Notes: generated from the sequence alone by a model not told the origin. Counted from the stretch's first letter, positions 45,454 through 58,619 are shown. The stretch: DNA of 64,000 nucleotides from Loripinus fragilis (GCA_964019695.1 OZ026524.1:20391509-20455508); one strand, 5' to 3'. Numbers and translations: made by a program.

Positions 45454-46060
45454 CAGGGTTCATACAGGCAAGATTGTGTAAAATTCAAGGACTTTTCAAG
45501 GACTTCTCAAGACTTTACTACTGTTTTCAAGGACTGAAAACTTAAGAAAAATACTGATTTACACATTAAAATTCTACTTCTGAAATACTAGAGTCCATTA
45601 CTAAAGATTTTTTTGTTTGTTTTTGTTGCTTTACATCCCAAGTCAACAGCTATGGTCCTGGCGGGACGGTCAGTTCACCTAGCCACACTTTTTCCTTGGC
45701 AAGCTTGAACAAGCAGTTAACCAGTACTTCGTGAACATACTTTCGCTTGTAACTGACAACAACCCTTCTTGAATGATTCAGCGGAAGGGGGGAGAATGAC
45801 CGTAGAAATAATTTCATGATCAATCTCCACGAAAGTATGGGACCGGGCCGAGTTTAAGATAATTAGTATAAAATTGTGGTACCTGGCACCACAATTTTAT
45901 ACTGATTTAGGTCTCCAAAAACACGGCTGAATCCTCCAGTAAATGGTAAAATTCAAAGACTTCAAGGCCTGTGAGTGCTTTTCACGGCAAATTTAATTTT
46001 CAAGGACTTTTTAAGACAGTCCTGTATATTCAAGTACTTTTCAAGTCTGTGCAAACCCTG
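45454..46060 (+). mobile_element. MITE-E copy c, carrying a nested SINE
   Basis: cagggttcatacaggcaaga ... cttttcaagtctgtgcaaaccctg. The arms match copy d (48190). A SINE (45600-45852) lies just before the central hairpin, which has shrunk to 'gtggtacctggcaccac'. 'taaagat' on the left and 'ttaagat' on the right of the SINE may be its TSD. Confidence 0.75.
45600..45852 (-). mobile_element. SINE type 2 nested in MITE-E
   Basis: 'ttgctttacatcccaagtca', 'cgggacggtcagttcacc', 'gtaactgacaacaaccc', 'ctccacgaaagtatgg' and 'gggaccgggccgag'. The complement of 9640-9905, better preserved. Confidence 0.75.
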
Positions 46061-47194
46061 ATTCAATCATTACCAAACAACTTACAAGTTCACTGATCTA
46101 TAAACATTTATTAGCATAATAATACATAAGCTTCAATTTGGCATCATTAACATGACTTATAATTATTTGGTTTTCCATTAAATTTTCTTCCAAAAAGATG
46201 ATAAACAAAATAATGCCCTAAAGGACATCGAAAACTAGAGGGTCATAACTGCCCTGAAACACTCACCTGAGTCTCCTGCATTGGCAAAATAAGCTTGATA
46301 ATTAACTCTTTTTTTTTTCAATGGACATACTTTTTCAATTATTTCAAACTCCCCCAATTTCTAAGATGGCTTATTAATAAATATATACAATATTTGGGGA
46401 TGGGAGCCATATGGTTCAATGAAGAACATTATACAAAGCAACTGGTAGTGGGCAATATGGAGTACATAAAATTTTGAGAGAAATTTCTCTGAATTCTGAA
46501 AAGTGGTAGATTTTTGAAGTTTTTTGGTTGTTCAGTTTTTCACTTTTATTTCTGATGGTCATTTTGTTCAATGAAGCCAGGCAGAGACTGATTAGCTCAT
46601 CTGGAGCTATTTGTGCTCAGGTGAGCTAAAAATTCAAACTTCACAGGTTAAGATAAACAAAAAATGTAAATATTTTCTTAATCATAACTTTCAGCATATA
46701 TGTTTTGGCTGCTAAAAAGAACCGTCTTTTGAGTACCCACAACACGTTTTGGTTGAGAAATAAAAAAATATTTTTCTGTTATGCACTCTTAACTAAACTT
46801 GCAAGGACAGTTGAGTTAAAAGTGCAAACAAGCGAGACACTGACCTTTGAAAAAGGCTAAATGGAGGTAGTCCCAGTGCTTCAACCCTTTCTTGACTGAT
46901 GGTTTCCAGTTGGATACAATAATGTCTGGATGATCCATTATATATTTTTAGTGGACAGAGGTTAGACATTTCAAATTAATCCATATTGTGCCCCTGAATA
47001 TTGTTATTATCATCTGGTTGGTGTCTTCCTAGCATAGCTTTTGCACTGTAATTGCCTATTCAACCTAAGTCAAGGGCAATAACTCAAGTGTTAATGAGTC
47101 AATATTGATAAAACTTATAGGATATCAACTGTCCATGATTTACCAAGAAAGCATAAAATTTGACCATGTACTGCTTTTTGTTTCCTAAGTATAA
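46061..47194. other. No gene; two faint repeat fragments
   Basis: 46587-46629 is an imperfect palindrome (tagctcatctggagc / gctcaggtgagcta). 46668-46800 is a diverged inverted copy of the 58640-58745 repeat (shared 'gtacccacaaca', 'ggttgagaaataa'). The rest is AT-rich. Confidence 0.45.
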
Positions 47195-47372
47195 GCTTTA
47201 CAGCCCATTCAACAATTTTTTGGTCATGTCGGGATGAGTTCCTGTCTTCCTGGGAGCATAAAGTGTCTAGCACAAGGACACAATACAGTGACTGAGCCAG
47301 TAGTGAGTCTCGAACTAGCAATCCTTGATCCCAAGTCTAATGCTCAACCTACTGAGCCACTATATACTGAGA
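47195..47372 (-). mobile_element. tRNA-derived SINE
   Basis: Minus strand: 'agtggctcagtaggttgagc' (A box), 'attgctagttcgagactcac' (B box), 'tccttgtgctagacacttta', 'ccaggaagacaggaactcat', 'ccgacatgacc'. Same body as the split copy at 16998-17390. Confidence 0.75.
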
Positions 47373-47464
47373 TATGGTTCCTGATTAGTACTGAGAGACC
47401 GGCGGAATGGACAGACGGACAACGCCAAAACTATATTCCTCTAACATTGTCAGGCGAAGCTATT

Positions 47465-47525
47465 ATACATTAAATTAAACTACCATTTGTCATTAAGATC
47501 TTTGTTTTGTTTATTTTTAGAGGCC
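47465..47525. mobile_element. pogo-like MITE arm fragment
   Basis: 'aaactaccatttgtcattaa', 'gatctttgttttgtttattt' and 'ttagaggccca' match the right arm of 14891-15099. Ends missing. Confidence 0.55.
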
Positions 47526-48055
47526 CAAGCTATACTAACATGGAAGAAACTGACGGAGAGAGACTGCCGTGAGTGAAGCTCACGACAGTTGACCCTCAAG
47601 AAAGGAGCACCTGCAGATCAGGTTGAGATCTGCTATGCGTGCAGCTAGCCAGTTACCTGGAAAGGGGCCCACTGAAGTGAATGATGCCCCGGCACCTGCA
47701 AATTAATCAAAAATCAGATTATGATGATTATATGTTTAACAGGGGCGTACCTACATGTAAGTGTACGCAAATATGCATGTGCGTACAACTCGCTGCTTCA
47801 TGTATAGTGTTTTCAGCTATTTAATTTAATTTTTGGAAGAAAAATGCAGCTAACAGTGTGAAGCAAAGGGGCCTGTACCATATTTTTTTTAAGTTTTAGG
47901 GACCTTAGTATGATTCAGGCCCTTACCTTTGGCCCTAACTCTTTTAAAAAAAATAATACAGGGCCCTGTGGTGTGTTACCTTGCGTGGCATGAGAGCTAA
48001 TTTTAGCCCTTTGAAATGCACTACAACCATTTTCCGCCACACTCACCGGGGCTTC
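47526..48055. other. Mixed short repeat fragments
   Basis: A small hairpin 'ctgccgtgagtgaagctcacgacag' lies near 47564. At 47743 a 'caggggcgtacct' end like that of 17941 begins, with a partner end not found. No gene. Confidence 0.4.
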
Positions 48056-48738
48056 ACACCCATATAGGTGTAGTAACCCCAGATCCCCTCAAGACTGCAT
48101 ACTCTACAAAATGCCTTATGTGCTCGCCTGTTTTACACAGGTTTTACTGAAATCTGAACAGTGTTACATCAAGCTCCAAGTTTCAGTTTTCAAGGTTCAT
48201 ACAGTCAAGTTTGTGTAGAATTCAAGGACTTTTTAAGGACTTCTCAAGACTTTCCTTCTGTTTTCAAGGACAGAAAAACTATGAAAAACACTGATTTACA
48301 CTTTAAAATTCTATTTTTGAAATGCTAGACTGCATTACTAAAGATATAAATTTTGGAAAATTAGTATAAAATTGTGGTGCCTTTATTTGGTGCAGAATAT
48401 GCTGCACCAAATAAAGGCACCACAATTTTATACTGATTTAAGTCTCATAAACACTGTCCAATCCTCCTGTAAATGGTAAAATTCAAGGACTTGTCAAGGC
48501 CTTTGGGTGTTTTTCAAGTACTTTTCAAGGCAAATTTAATTTTCAAGGCCTTTCAAGATAGTCATGTATATTCAACTACTTTTCAAGCCTGTGCGAACCC
48601 TGACAGGGCACCATATGTAGGTGTAGGAACCCCAGACCCCCTCAAGACTGCATATTCTATAAAATGTCTTTGGTACACGTCTGTTTTACACAGGTTTTAC
48701 TGTAATCTGAACAATGTTACATCAAAGTTTCAGTTTTG
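48056..48738 (+). repeat. Direct repeat (~130 bp) flanking MITE-E copy d
   Basis: 48056-48186 and 48606-48738 share 'ggtgtag(t/g)aaccccaga', 'cccctcaagactgcata', 'ctgttttacacaggttttac', 'aatctgaacagtgttacatc' and 'tttcagtttt'. MITE-E copy d lies exactly between. The copies differ by about 10%, so this is an older duplication or two copies of an unnamed repeat. Confidence 0.7.
48190..48602 (+). mobile_element. MITE-E copy d
   Basis: caaggttcatacagtcaag ... caagcctgtgcgaaccctg. The central hairpin atttggtgcagaatatgctg is perfect, flanked by 'aaaattgtggtgcc' and 'ggcaccacaatttt'. Arms contain iterated 'ttcaaggact'. Confidence 0.82.
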
Positions 48739-49450
48739 TCATCAAACACTCTAATACTTCTTCTAACAAAGAATCAATGATCTAACAGACAAATTGATGA
48801 CAGTCTCAATCCTGCGAACAGTAGAGAAGATTAATAGTGGAAGCATTTATTTCTTAAAATGCCACATTCAAACATGTAGAAGCTTATGGCATTTAAATTT
48901 TCTCTCCAGAGATTTCAATTTAAAGTCAATCTACCACATTCAAGTAGGTTGAAGGATAAGATTTTGACGACTAGACATCAAGGCATTAAAATAGGTCTTA
49001 TCTCAGAAATCCAAGGTTTCTGTTAGCCTTTAAACTTAAAGCGTGAATTACAACTGCAGCAGACGACAAATTTTTCGACATCTTTCCCAATTTTCGAAAA
49101 AATTAGGTATGATATTTTGATGAGAATTGTCTGCCAGCAGAGGATTATCATGAAATATCATGCCTTATTTGTTATTTTTGAAAAAGCGGCAACACTTGAA
49201 ATTGTTGTCTGCTGCAAATTATAGGTGGCGCTTTATGGATTAAAGCTTAAAATTATATTACTGACACAAGATTTTTGACTTATAAATACCATATGAAATT
49301 CCAAAATAAATCTGCAAAAGCACAAGCACTTATTATACAGGCTTCCCATTAAGAAGGGCTTATTCCAAAGTACTAATTATTTAACCCTAAATTAGAGACC
49401 AGAAACCCTAAATGGATACTTCGGCGAACAGTGAAGATCCAGATGAAAAG
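48739..49450. other. No gene recognised
   Basis: Contains a loose foldback of about 150 bp (49055-49235: 'cagcagacgacaaatttttc' against 'gttgtctgctgcaaat'), which may be another decayed foldback element. Otherwise AT-rich. Confidence 0.45.
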
Positions 49451-49997
49451 CCACATAATGCAGCATGTCATCAGGGTCTACACTGTATAATGCAACATTT
49501 CATCAGGGTCTGCACTGTATAATGCAGTATTCATCAGGGTCTGCATTGCATAATGCAGCATTTCATCAGGGTCTGCACTGTATAATGCAGTATTCATCAG
49601 GGTCTGCACTGTATAATGCAGTATTCATCAGGGTCTGCATTGCATAATGCAGCATTTCATCAGGGTCTGCACTGTATAATGCAGTATTCATCAGGGTCTG
49701 CATTGCATAATGCAGCATTTCATCAGGGTCTGCATTGCATAATGCAGCATTTCATCAGGGTCTGCACTTTATAATGCAGTATTCATCAGGGTCTGCATTG
49801 CATAATGCAGCATTTCATCAGGGTCTGCACTGTATAATGCAGTATTCATCAGGGTCTGCATTGCATAATGCAGCATTTCATCAGGGTCTGCACTGTATAA
49901 TGCAGCATTTCATCAGGGTCTGCACTGTATAATGCAGTATTCATCAGGGTCTGCATTGCATAATGCAGCATTTCATCAGGGTCTGCACTGTTTGTTA
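49451..49997. repeat. 31/32-bp satellite (63-bp dimer)
   Basis: Alternating units catcagggtctgcactgtat + aatgcagtatt (31 bp) and catcagggtctgcattgcat + aatgcagcattt (32 bp). About 17 units. Flanks 'gaagatccagatgaaaagcc' on the left and 'gtctgcactgtttgttaaga' on the right match a foldback element of the type at 18175-18240, so the array probably grew inside one. Confidence 0.93.
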
Positions 49998-49999
49998 AG

Positions 50000-50656
50000 A
50001 CAAAATCCATCTTCAGAGAAAGAATTACAATATTTATTTTTTTTACTATAACCTGTGACCCCTCAATATGTACAAATGGACCATTCGGACTTCATTGAAT
50101 GTAGCTTTATGGAATGCTAAACCTGGCTTCTATTATGCACTTGCTTTTGTGACACGACATCTGCTTGGATAACATCAAAATTTTGCAACAGTATATCCTG
50201 CTGTCAGAAACATTCTGTTTGACATCATTAATTATGTCACACATGTGGCTTGTAACGCTCCAATTTGAGACGAAACTACAGAATGGCATTACAATGGGGA
50301 AAACCATATTCGAAATTTTCATTTGGGGAGGTATATTGTTGGATATACTTTCGGAAATCATGTTTTAAGGCTCCCTTCGCGCCTCACCGTAAAACTAAAT
50401 TTCTGACCGTATATCCGATGATTATACCTCCCCAAATGAAAATTTTGAATACAGTAATCCCCTAATTTATCCCTTTTTGAAAGCACTATAGATCTAGATC
50501 AGCTGGTCCACAATATTAATGCTGGAATGATGCAGACTAGCAGGGTAGACTAGTGTATAAAATATTCAGTATCATAAGCATTAACATCCAAACAAAACAT
50601 AGGTTGTGGGCCTAGGGTGTGTGTATAGGGGGTAGGGGGTATATAATAGCACGTAT
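50000..50656. other. AT-rich; inverted gene-free block
   Basis: A foldback lies around 50310-50450: 'gaaattttcatttggggagg' against 'cctccccaaatgaaaatttt'. No coding evidence. Confidence 0.45.
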
Positions 50657-51085
50657 CAGGGCTCTCGATCACCCAAAATTCAGCCCCATTCCCAATGCCA
50701 AAAAGTGTGTTTCTTTCCAATTCCAGACAAAAAATTCCCAATTTGACAAAAAAAATAAAAAAAATATATATATATTTTTTTTTTTTGTTTTTTTTTTTTT
50801 TGTTCTCCATCTTTATTTCATATAAAATAAATACAGAACATATTGTTACATATTTAAAATTTCACAGAATAATAGAATATACTTACACTTGCTTCTTTTT
50901 CTTCCCTTTCTGCTCTCTTTTCTTATAGTGCACTAAGGTAAGTTTGATTATTGGAATCAATCTAGCAATGGAAATGTCATGCATAAGGACGATGTCAAAT
51001 TTCCCAATTTTAGTGAAAAACACTGCTAATTTTCCCAATTCCATGGGCCTAGGCCCCATTCCCAAAAAGGGGTGTGAGAGCCCTG
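50657..51085. mobile_element. MITE-H (CAGGGCTCTC ends, iterated ATTCCCAATT)
   Basis: Ends cagggctctcgatc / gtgtgagagccctg, 429 bp. 'cccattcccaa' and 'ttcccaattt' words recur in both arms on opposite strands. A long A/T run (50748-50803) lies in the interior. Same layout as MITE-E and MITE-F. Confidence 0.72.
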
Positions 51086-51742
51086 AGTATTTATAATCAT
51101 CTATGAAATCAGTGCAATGCACAGTGTCTCAAAATATAAGATCCAAACTGCATGATTCTAAAGACGATTCTAAAGACGACCCTAATGGCCATAACTCCAT
51201 TGAAATTTGATTGTTCTAAGTGCATAAGGGTTGAGCTTATAATGTTATGGAGCTGTTTTTCTCAGATGTGACAAGTGAAGCCAAACAATATCAGAAAAAT
51301 TAATGTCAATTTGTTCCCAGTGTCCCAAACTTAATAGTGCTAATCCTTAACCTGAATAAATATGGAAATAGTCTAGATCATGATCAGTCTAGATCTGCTC
51401 CTTAGCTGTAGTCTGATCAGGGTATCAGAGTTTTGCTTTTACTTTTTGCTACCAGTTTATAAGGGATCGTATATTAATAAAGATTATCATCAAATTACCA
51501 GCCTACTTTAAGAAACACAGGCTGAATAATAGTGGACAAATTGTGGCTTCCATAAAAGTGGTGATATTTAGTAAGTAATACAGAGCTAATGTAGGACTAC
51601 ACTTTTCAGTTTTATAGGTCAAATTCTTAAAGCACATTCTATATAACTGAGGGTGTGAGAAAACACTTTTGTGGGTTTGGGTTCATGTTAGCTTTCCTTA
51701 AAAAATGATTTGACCATCCTGATAAAAGTCATTCCAAATAGA

Positions 51743-52527
51743 CTAAACTCCAGCTGTTAAGTTTTTAGACTTAATTTTTCGCAATAACTTTTTTTATCTT
51801 CAATTTTAGCAAAATGTGTTCGCGATTAAAGTTGTAGAGGAGAACTTCCGCCAACTTCTCCAAAAGGTCTTGTGCTTGTGACGCAAACAGAATTGTGTAT
51901 ATAGATGAAGATTTTGCAATAAATTGAATTCGTCCTAAATTTCTAAGTCTTTTAATGACAGGTATAATTTGTATAGGCCTGACAGAAAGAGGTTACTGTA
52001 GTTCCAAAAATTATTCGCAAGCGGTGCATATCCCGCTCTGTGCATAACATAAAACTGCCTTTAACATACTCAGAATTTACCATGCATATGCAGAATCAAC
52101 TTAAAGCAGGCTCATTTGTAGGAACAAAGGCTGGGTTATCGCATGACTTGCATTTTTTTTCTCTTATGCACGTGCTATGAAATGAACGGTTTTGAGATGA
52201 CCCTACTAGCTTTAGGCACGAGCGAATCAGGCACGATTTCTATTATATTTGAACAAGCCATCCATCGCTTTAGTAATTGAAATAGGGCGGTGCAATGTAA
52301 CTTTTTGACTGACATCTTGGACTTAGTTTATTTGCGCTTTGCTGAAACTGTTCAAAGAGTGCATCTAAGCACAGATGAACCTGCAGCATCTAGGATGTTG
52401 AGACCATTTGGAGAAGTTGGCGGAGATGTTTCTGAATACTTTTCATCGTAAACACATTTTGCTAATATTGAAGATAAACAAGTTATTGCGAAAAATTAAG
52501 TCTAAAAACTTAACAGCTGGAGTTTAG
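51743..52527. mobile_element. TIR element with ~140-bp arms (785 bp)
   Basis: ctaaactccagctgttaagt / acttaacagctggagtttag ends. The arms stay paired inward through 'tttttagacttaatttttcg', 'aatattagcaaaatgtgttt' and 'ccgccaacttctccaa'. The centre (51890-52380) has no recognised domain. TSD not evident. Confidence 0.8.
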
Positions 52528-52555
52528 AGAAGTGGCACTCTTTATGTACAGTATC

Positions 52556-52740
52556 TTAACTCTTTGCCCCCCCGGATAATTTTTTATGCTGTTTTGGGGT
52601 CAGCTGATTCTATTTTCAAAATCAACTTTCTCCAAAAAATCTTACCGGAATACCATCAGTGTCAAACAGTTTGGATCCAGATCAAGCCTGACATTCTGGG
52701 TCCAAACTGTCTGCAAAGATTATCAGCAAACGACACTCAT
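52556..52740 (+). mobile_element. Foldback MITE-B copy
   Basis: 'cttaactctttgccccc', 'ctgattctattttcaaaatc', 'accatcagtgtcaaacagtt', 'tggatccagatcaagcctga' and 'ttatcagcaaacgacact'. The inner palindrome is reduced. Confidence 0.7.
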
Positions 52741-52744
52741 ATGA

Positions 52745-52860
52745 TTTGATTCTATACATCACAGTCAAAAAAAAATCAGTTATGTCTTCCTGGGTTGAAC
52801 CAGTACTAAGCAAGGATTAATGTGTGTTACACAGCAGGCAGAGTTAACTTGAATGCTAAT
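52745..52860 (-). mobile_element. SINE 3' fragment
   Basis: 'tttgattctatacatcaca', 'cttcctgggttgaaccagta' and 'ctaagcaaggattaatgtgt' are the tail-body part of the SINE family. The head is absent. Abuts MITE-B. Confidence 0.65.
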
Positions 52861-53329
52861 CAAATATTCCCTGCAAAAAATAGTGCAACAACACATTGGC
52901 TGTCTTGTTCAAACAACTGGTCTTGTGCTGAAACTCTGCACATCTAAAATGCCTGAAGTCAAAATGTTTTATCTTCACGACACACTGTGTGCAAAACGCA
53001 GGTGCTGAAAGGAACATTTCCCCGAACTTGCAGCACTCTTTTTACGCCTTTTTTTGAAAACAGTGTAGACCCAGATTATATCAGCTTGCTACATCTGAAG
53101 TCAACTGATCTGGGTTCACATGATAAATCCAGTGACAAGTTTATACCCTACTGAAATGGCAACAAGACCAAACTCTGCTCTGGACCTGCGTTGCCGGTGC
53201 ACGTCGGTATGTGAACAGTCGATATGCAAAGTTCAAATATACAGGAATGAAATCAGATTACATCCAAATTACACAATGTAATCTACAGTAGGTGACTTAA
53301 CAATTTCTAAGTTAAACACTCAAAAATAT
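52861..53329. other. No gene recognised
   Basis: 53055-53115 has an imperfect foldback 'cagtgtagacccagatta' / 'tgatctgggttcaca' like the type at 18175. Left border of the 181-bp array is diffuse. Confidence 0.4.
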
Positions 53330-54190
53330 AATATCAAATGTGCATAAATATAGGGTGTACATGTTCAATGTGTGAACAATCATAATAAAAAGTTTGAATA
53401 TAAAGGAATGAAAACTGCTTGAAAATGTCTAAGTTCAACATCTGTCAAAAAAGTGAGAAAAAAAAATGAAATTTGCACATAAAAGATGCACATCTTCAAT
53501 GTGTGAACAACCATTATGCAAAGTTTGAATATAAAGTAATGAATACTCTTGGAGTTACAGATTACACAAACTTAGGCACCCCCTAAGCATTTCTGATGGA
53601 AAAATGTCTAAGTTCAACACCCCTCAAAAATAAGAAAGAATATATGAAATGTGCACAAAATGGAAGGTGCACATCTTCAATATGTGAATAATCATCATGT
53701 AAAGTATGAATTTAAATGAATGATTACTGTTGGAGTTACAGATTACACAAACTAGGAACCCCCTTAGCATTTCAGATGAAAAAGAATGTCTAAGTTCAAC
53801 ACCCCTCAAAAATGAAAAAAAAATTATGAAACGTGCACAAAATAGGAGGTGCACATCTTCAATATGTGAACAATCATTAGGCAAAGTTTGAATGAAAAGG
53901 AATAAAACCTTTTGGAGTTACAGATTACACAAACTTGGTACCCCTAAAGTGTTGCAGGCGGCCAAATGTCTAAGTTCAACACCCTTCAAATATGACAAAT
54001 AAATTATGAAACATGCACAAAATAGGAGGTGCACATCTTAAATATGTGAACAATCATTAGGCAAAGTTTGAATGAAAAGGAATAAAAACTTTTGAATTTA
54101 CAGATAACACAAACTTGGTACCCCTAAAGTGTTGCGGACGGACAAATGTCTAAGTTCAACATCCCTCAATAAAAGCACCGCAAGCACTGC
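53330..54190. repeat. 181-bp tandem array, left block
   Basis: Four to five units with 'ggagttacagattacacaaac', 'aatgtctaagttcaacaccc' and 'ggtgcacatcttcaatatgt'. Unit starts near 53551, 53732, 53914 and 54093 give 180-182 bp. Resumes at 58176-58545. Confidence 0.9.
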
Positions 54191-54289
54191 ATAATACCCC
54201 GCCACTGCTGGGGGCACCAAAAGTTATTTTGTGAGATATATAATGCCTAAATAGCAACAGAACTGAGATAGACAGTGATATGACGTCCT

Positions 54290-54782
54290 TAGTCACAATA
54301 TGTAACCTTTGATGGTCAACATATCTGTGAAGTTTCATTCAGATACTCCATATAGTAAATGAACTACAGGTCAAAAACCATTTCAGATCAATCAAGGGCA
54401 GATAACTCATGAACTGGAAAGGTAAGGGTGACGGTCCTTACTAAAAATATGTAACCTTTGATGTTCAACATATCTGTGAAGTTTTATTCAGATATTCCAT
54501 ATAGTAAATGAACTACAGGTCAAAAACCATTTTTCAGATCAATCAAGGGTAGATAACTCATGAACTGGAAAGGTAAGAGTAAAGATCCTTAGTCACAATA
54601 TGTAACCTTTGATGATCAACATATCTGTGAAGTTTCATTCAGATATTCCATATAGTAAATGAACTACAGGTCAAAAACCATTTTTCAGATCAATCAAGGG
54701 CAGATAACTCATGAACTGGAAAGGTAAGAGTGATGGTTCTTTGTCACAGTATGTAACCTTTGATGTGAAACATATCTGTAAA
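54290..54782 (+). repeat. 150-bp core units, left part
   Basis: 'tatgtaacctttgatg' recurs at 54302, 54451, 54602 and 54753 with 'acatatctgtgaagtttcat' and 'gaactacaggtcaaaaacca'. Period 149-151 bp. Resumes at 57592 with 'gaagtttcatttaaatattc'. Confidence 0.9.
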
Positions 54783-55450
54783 CCCTCATGATCCTTAATT
54801 TCTGAATCAGTCCTGAATGAGTTTGAACCTTTCTGAAGCAAAGCTGGATTCATCTGAATCCATAGAATGCAGTCTGAATCAATATGAATCCAAATAAATG
54901 ATTTCTAATTCTTTCTGAATCAGTTGGAATCATTCTAAATCATTTCTGAAATCTTATGAATCCAATTCAGTATTGATCCATTGTTGAATCAGAAGAATTC
55001 AGACAACTGAATAAGTCTGAATCACTCTACATTACAAAATAAAGTCTGAATCTATCTGAATAACATCTGAATCATTCAGAACTTTATTCTACCATTTTTT
55101 CCAACTCTGAATCTATCTGAATTCCGTCTGAATCATTCAGAATGAGTGTAACCATTTTTCAAAGTCTGAATCTTTCTGAATTACACATCTGAATGTTTCA
55201 GACTTATTGTTTACTAATCCTTAAAGTCAGAATCCATCTGAATCACATCTTAATGATTTAGACTTAGTTTCTACCAATATTTAACATCTGAATCTATCTG
55301 AATTATATCTGAATGAGTCAGAATTATTTTCTACCAATATTTAAAGTTGGAACGGTATCTGATTAAGTATACAGATTTTAGTTTCTACTAAATTTAGCAT
55401 GGGTCTATTATCTGAATCATTCAGCAAAAGATTTTTTCCTGAGTAATAAA

Positions 55451-55656
55451 TTGATTGGTTGATTGATTTGATTCTTTACGTCCCATCAACAATATTTCAG
55501 TTATAAAGGGACAGGTCTTCCTAGGTTGAACCAGTAGTAAGCTAGGATAAATGTGTCTTGCTCAAGGACCACAACTCAGTGACGCCGTCGAGGCTCTAAC
55601 CCGGGGCCCTTCGGTCTTGAGTCAAGCACTCTTCCACTGAGCCACTGCGCTCCCTA
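55451..55656 (-). mobile_element. tRNA-derived SINE with 13-bp TSD
   Basis: A box 'gcagtggctcagtggaagag', B box 'ccgggttagagcctcgac', body 'tccttgagcaagacacattt'. The 13-bp cctgagtaataaa stands at 55438-55450 and 55657-55669. Tail 'cgtaaagaatcaaatcaatc'. Confidence 0.93.
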
Positions 55657-55887
55657 CCTGAGTAATAAACTATCAATATAAACTTATTGGGTGTTTTTTC
55701 TATGAGTATTAAATTAAAATGTTGCATGTTATTTATTTATTTACTTATATCAATATGAAATTGCATGATTGGTTGAGAAATTGATATCTAACAGTAAAGG
55801 GGCAAGATGGGCTACTTCTTTTGGGGTTATTTTAGGGTCTGATTTTTAAAGTAAATGTACAGAATGAGAATATTTATTTTAGTTGGT

Positions 55888-56590
<703 letters not shown>

Positions 56591-57591
56591 CAAACTGAAA
56601 CATGTCTGTCTGAATCTTTCTGAATCATTGCTGAACTTTTCCGAATGCTAAAGACCTGAATCGGTCTGAATGTGTCTGAATTATTCAGAAGGAAGTCATG
56701 TGATAAAATGGTGCATGCTCAGTGGATACTTCCTTTTTAAATGTAGTCTGCAGCAGAAAGCAAAGGTGACACACAGCAGAAATCAATATTTAGTAAGTTT
56801 TTACTTAATTTCAAGAAATATCAGTGAGGAAAGATGAATGAAGCATGTTCAGAAGGCATTAAGTATTAAGTTACTGTTTGTATGTTTACATTTTGTTTAT
56901 GTTATTCTTGCAACTCATCCCCATAGCTAATTCAGTTACCCCACCCACTCCAAATTACTTATATAGTCCTCTCAGTCCCTTTTGAAAGGCTATGTAGACA
57001 AGGATCAAACTACAAACTTAATGATTATATACAGTTTAGATGGTAGAAGTGATAACACATTGGGCATATTAAGTCTTAGGTGGGGCCAGTAGAGGGAGCC
57101 CATGAGGGAGGGGGTCGGGTGGTGCTGAAATATTCTGAATTTAAGCTGAAAATTTCTGAATTCTGACTGAATTGTGCCTGAATATTGCCGAATCATGACT
57201 AAATATATCAGAATCATAGCTTAATATTTCTGAATCAAGCTGCACTGTTTCTGAATCATTACTAGATATGTCTGAATACTTCGTAATCATGTCTGAATGC
57301 TTCTGAGTATTTCTGATTCATGGCTAAATGCTTCAGAACCTTTTCTGAATTTTTCTGAACTACATCTGAATGCTTCTGAATCATTGCAGATAATATCTGA
57401 ATCACAATGGATTTTCATAAATTGCTGATCTGAATCAATCTTGACACGGTCTGAATAATGGCTTAAAGGTCCGAAAAGCAGCAAAGATTCAGAAAAGGGG
57501 ATAATGGAATGATTCAGACCAAATCAGAAATGTTTAAGCGAAATTTCAGAAGGAGATTCATACAGGTTCAGACATGAAATTTCCATGAGGG

Positions 57592-57960
57592 AAGTTTCAT
57601 TTAAATATTCCACATAGTAAAGGAACTACGGGTAAAAAATTTTTTTTTAATTCAATCAAGGGCGGATAACTCACAAACAGGAAAGGTAAGAGTGACGGTT
57701 CTTAGTCACAATATGTAACCTTTGATGTGAAACATATCTGTGAAGTTATATTCAGATATTCCACATAGTAAAGGAACAATAGGTCAAAAACCTTTTTTCA
57801 GACCTATCAAGGGTGGATAACTCACAAACTGGGAAGGTCAGAGTGACGGTCCTTAGTCACAATATGTAACCTTTGATGTGCAACATATCTGTGAAGTTTC
57901 ATTCAGATATCATGAATAGTAAAGGAATAACAGGCCAGAAACCATTTTTCCAATACGAAA
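57592..57960 (+). repeat. 150-bp core units, right part
   Basis: About 2.5 units: 'agtcacaatatgtaaccttt' at about 57704 and 57855, with 'ccacatagtaaaggaac'. Collinear with 54290-54782 and slightly more diverged. Confidence 0.88.
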
Positions 57961-58175
57961 AAGGGCAGTAACTCCGTTAAAAATGGACGGATTTTGCCCA
58001 TTAACAATCCCATACCACTCATCGCCGATAACAATATGTATGCAAAATTTGAAAAAAATCCGTGAATAAATACTCAAGTTATCGATCGGAAATGGTGAGC
58101 ACGGACGGACGGACGGACGGACGGACACCGAAGGGTATAACATAATACCTCGCCACACTTTAGTGGCGGGGTATA

Positions 58176-58545
58176 AAAATGGAAAAAAAAGTTATGAAAC
58201 TTGCACAAAATAGGGGGTGCACATCTTCAATATGTGAACAATTATTTGACAAAGTTTGAATGAAAAGAACTAAAAACTTTTGGAGTTACAGATAACACAA
58301 ACTTGGTACCTCTAAAGTGTTGCGGACGGACAAATGTCTAAGTTCAACATCCCTCAAAAATGAAAAAAAAAAAAAAATTGAAACATGCACAAAATAGGAG
58401 GTGCACATCTTCAATTTGTGAACAATCATTAGGCAGAGTTTGAATGAAAAGGAATAAAAAATTTTGGAGTTACAGATTACACAAACTTGGTACCCCTAAA
58501 AAGTTGCAGAAGGACAGACGGAGTAGACCAATTACTAGACATGCT
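58176..58545. repeat. 181-bp tandem array, right block
   Basis: About two units, same orientation as 53330-54190: 'ggtgcacatcttcaatatgt', 'ggagttacagataacacaaa', 'tgtctaagttcaacatccct'. Shows that the pearl-like element inserted within the array. Confidence 0.88.
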
Positions 58546-58619
58546 TTCCCTAAAGCCACACAGGTAAAAAAACAACCCATAAAGACATGACTTCAGAACT
58601 TATGTATGCAGGCCCCCAG

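Noticed and set aside
50748..50803. Replication origin-like A/T run
   Set aside because: It lies inside MITE-H and is simple low-complexity sequence.
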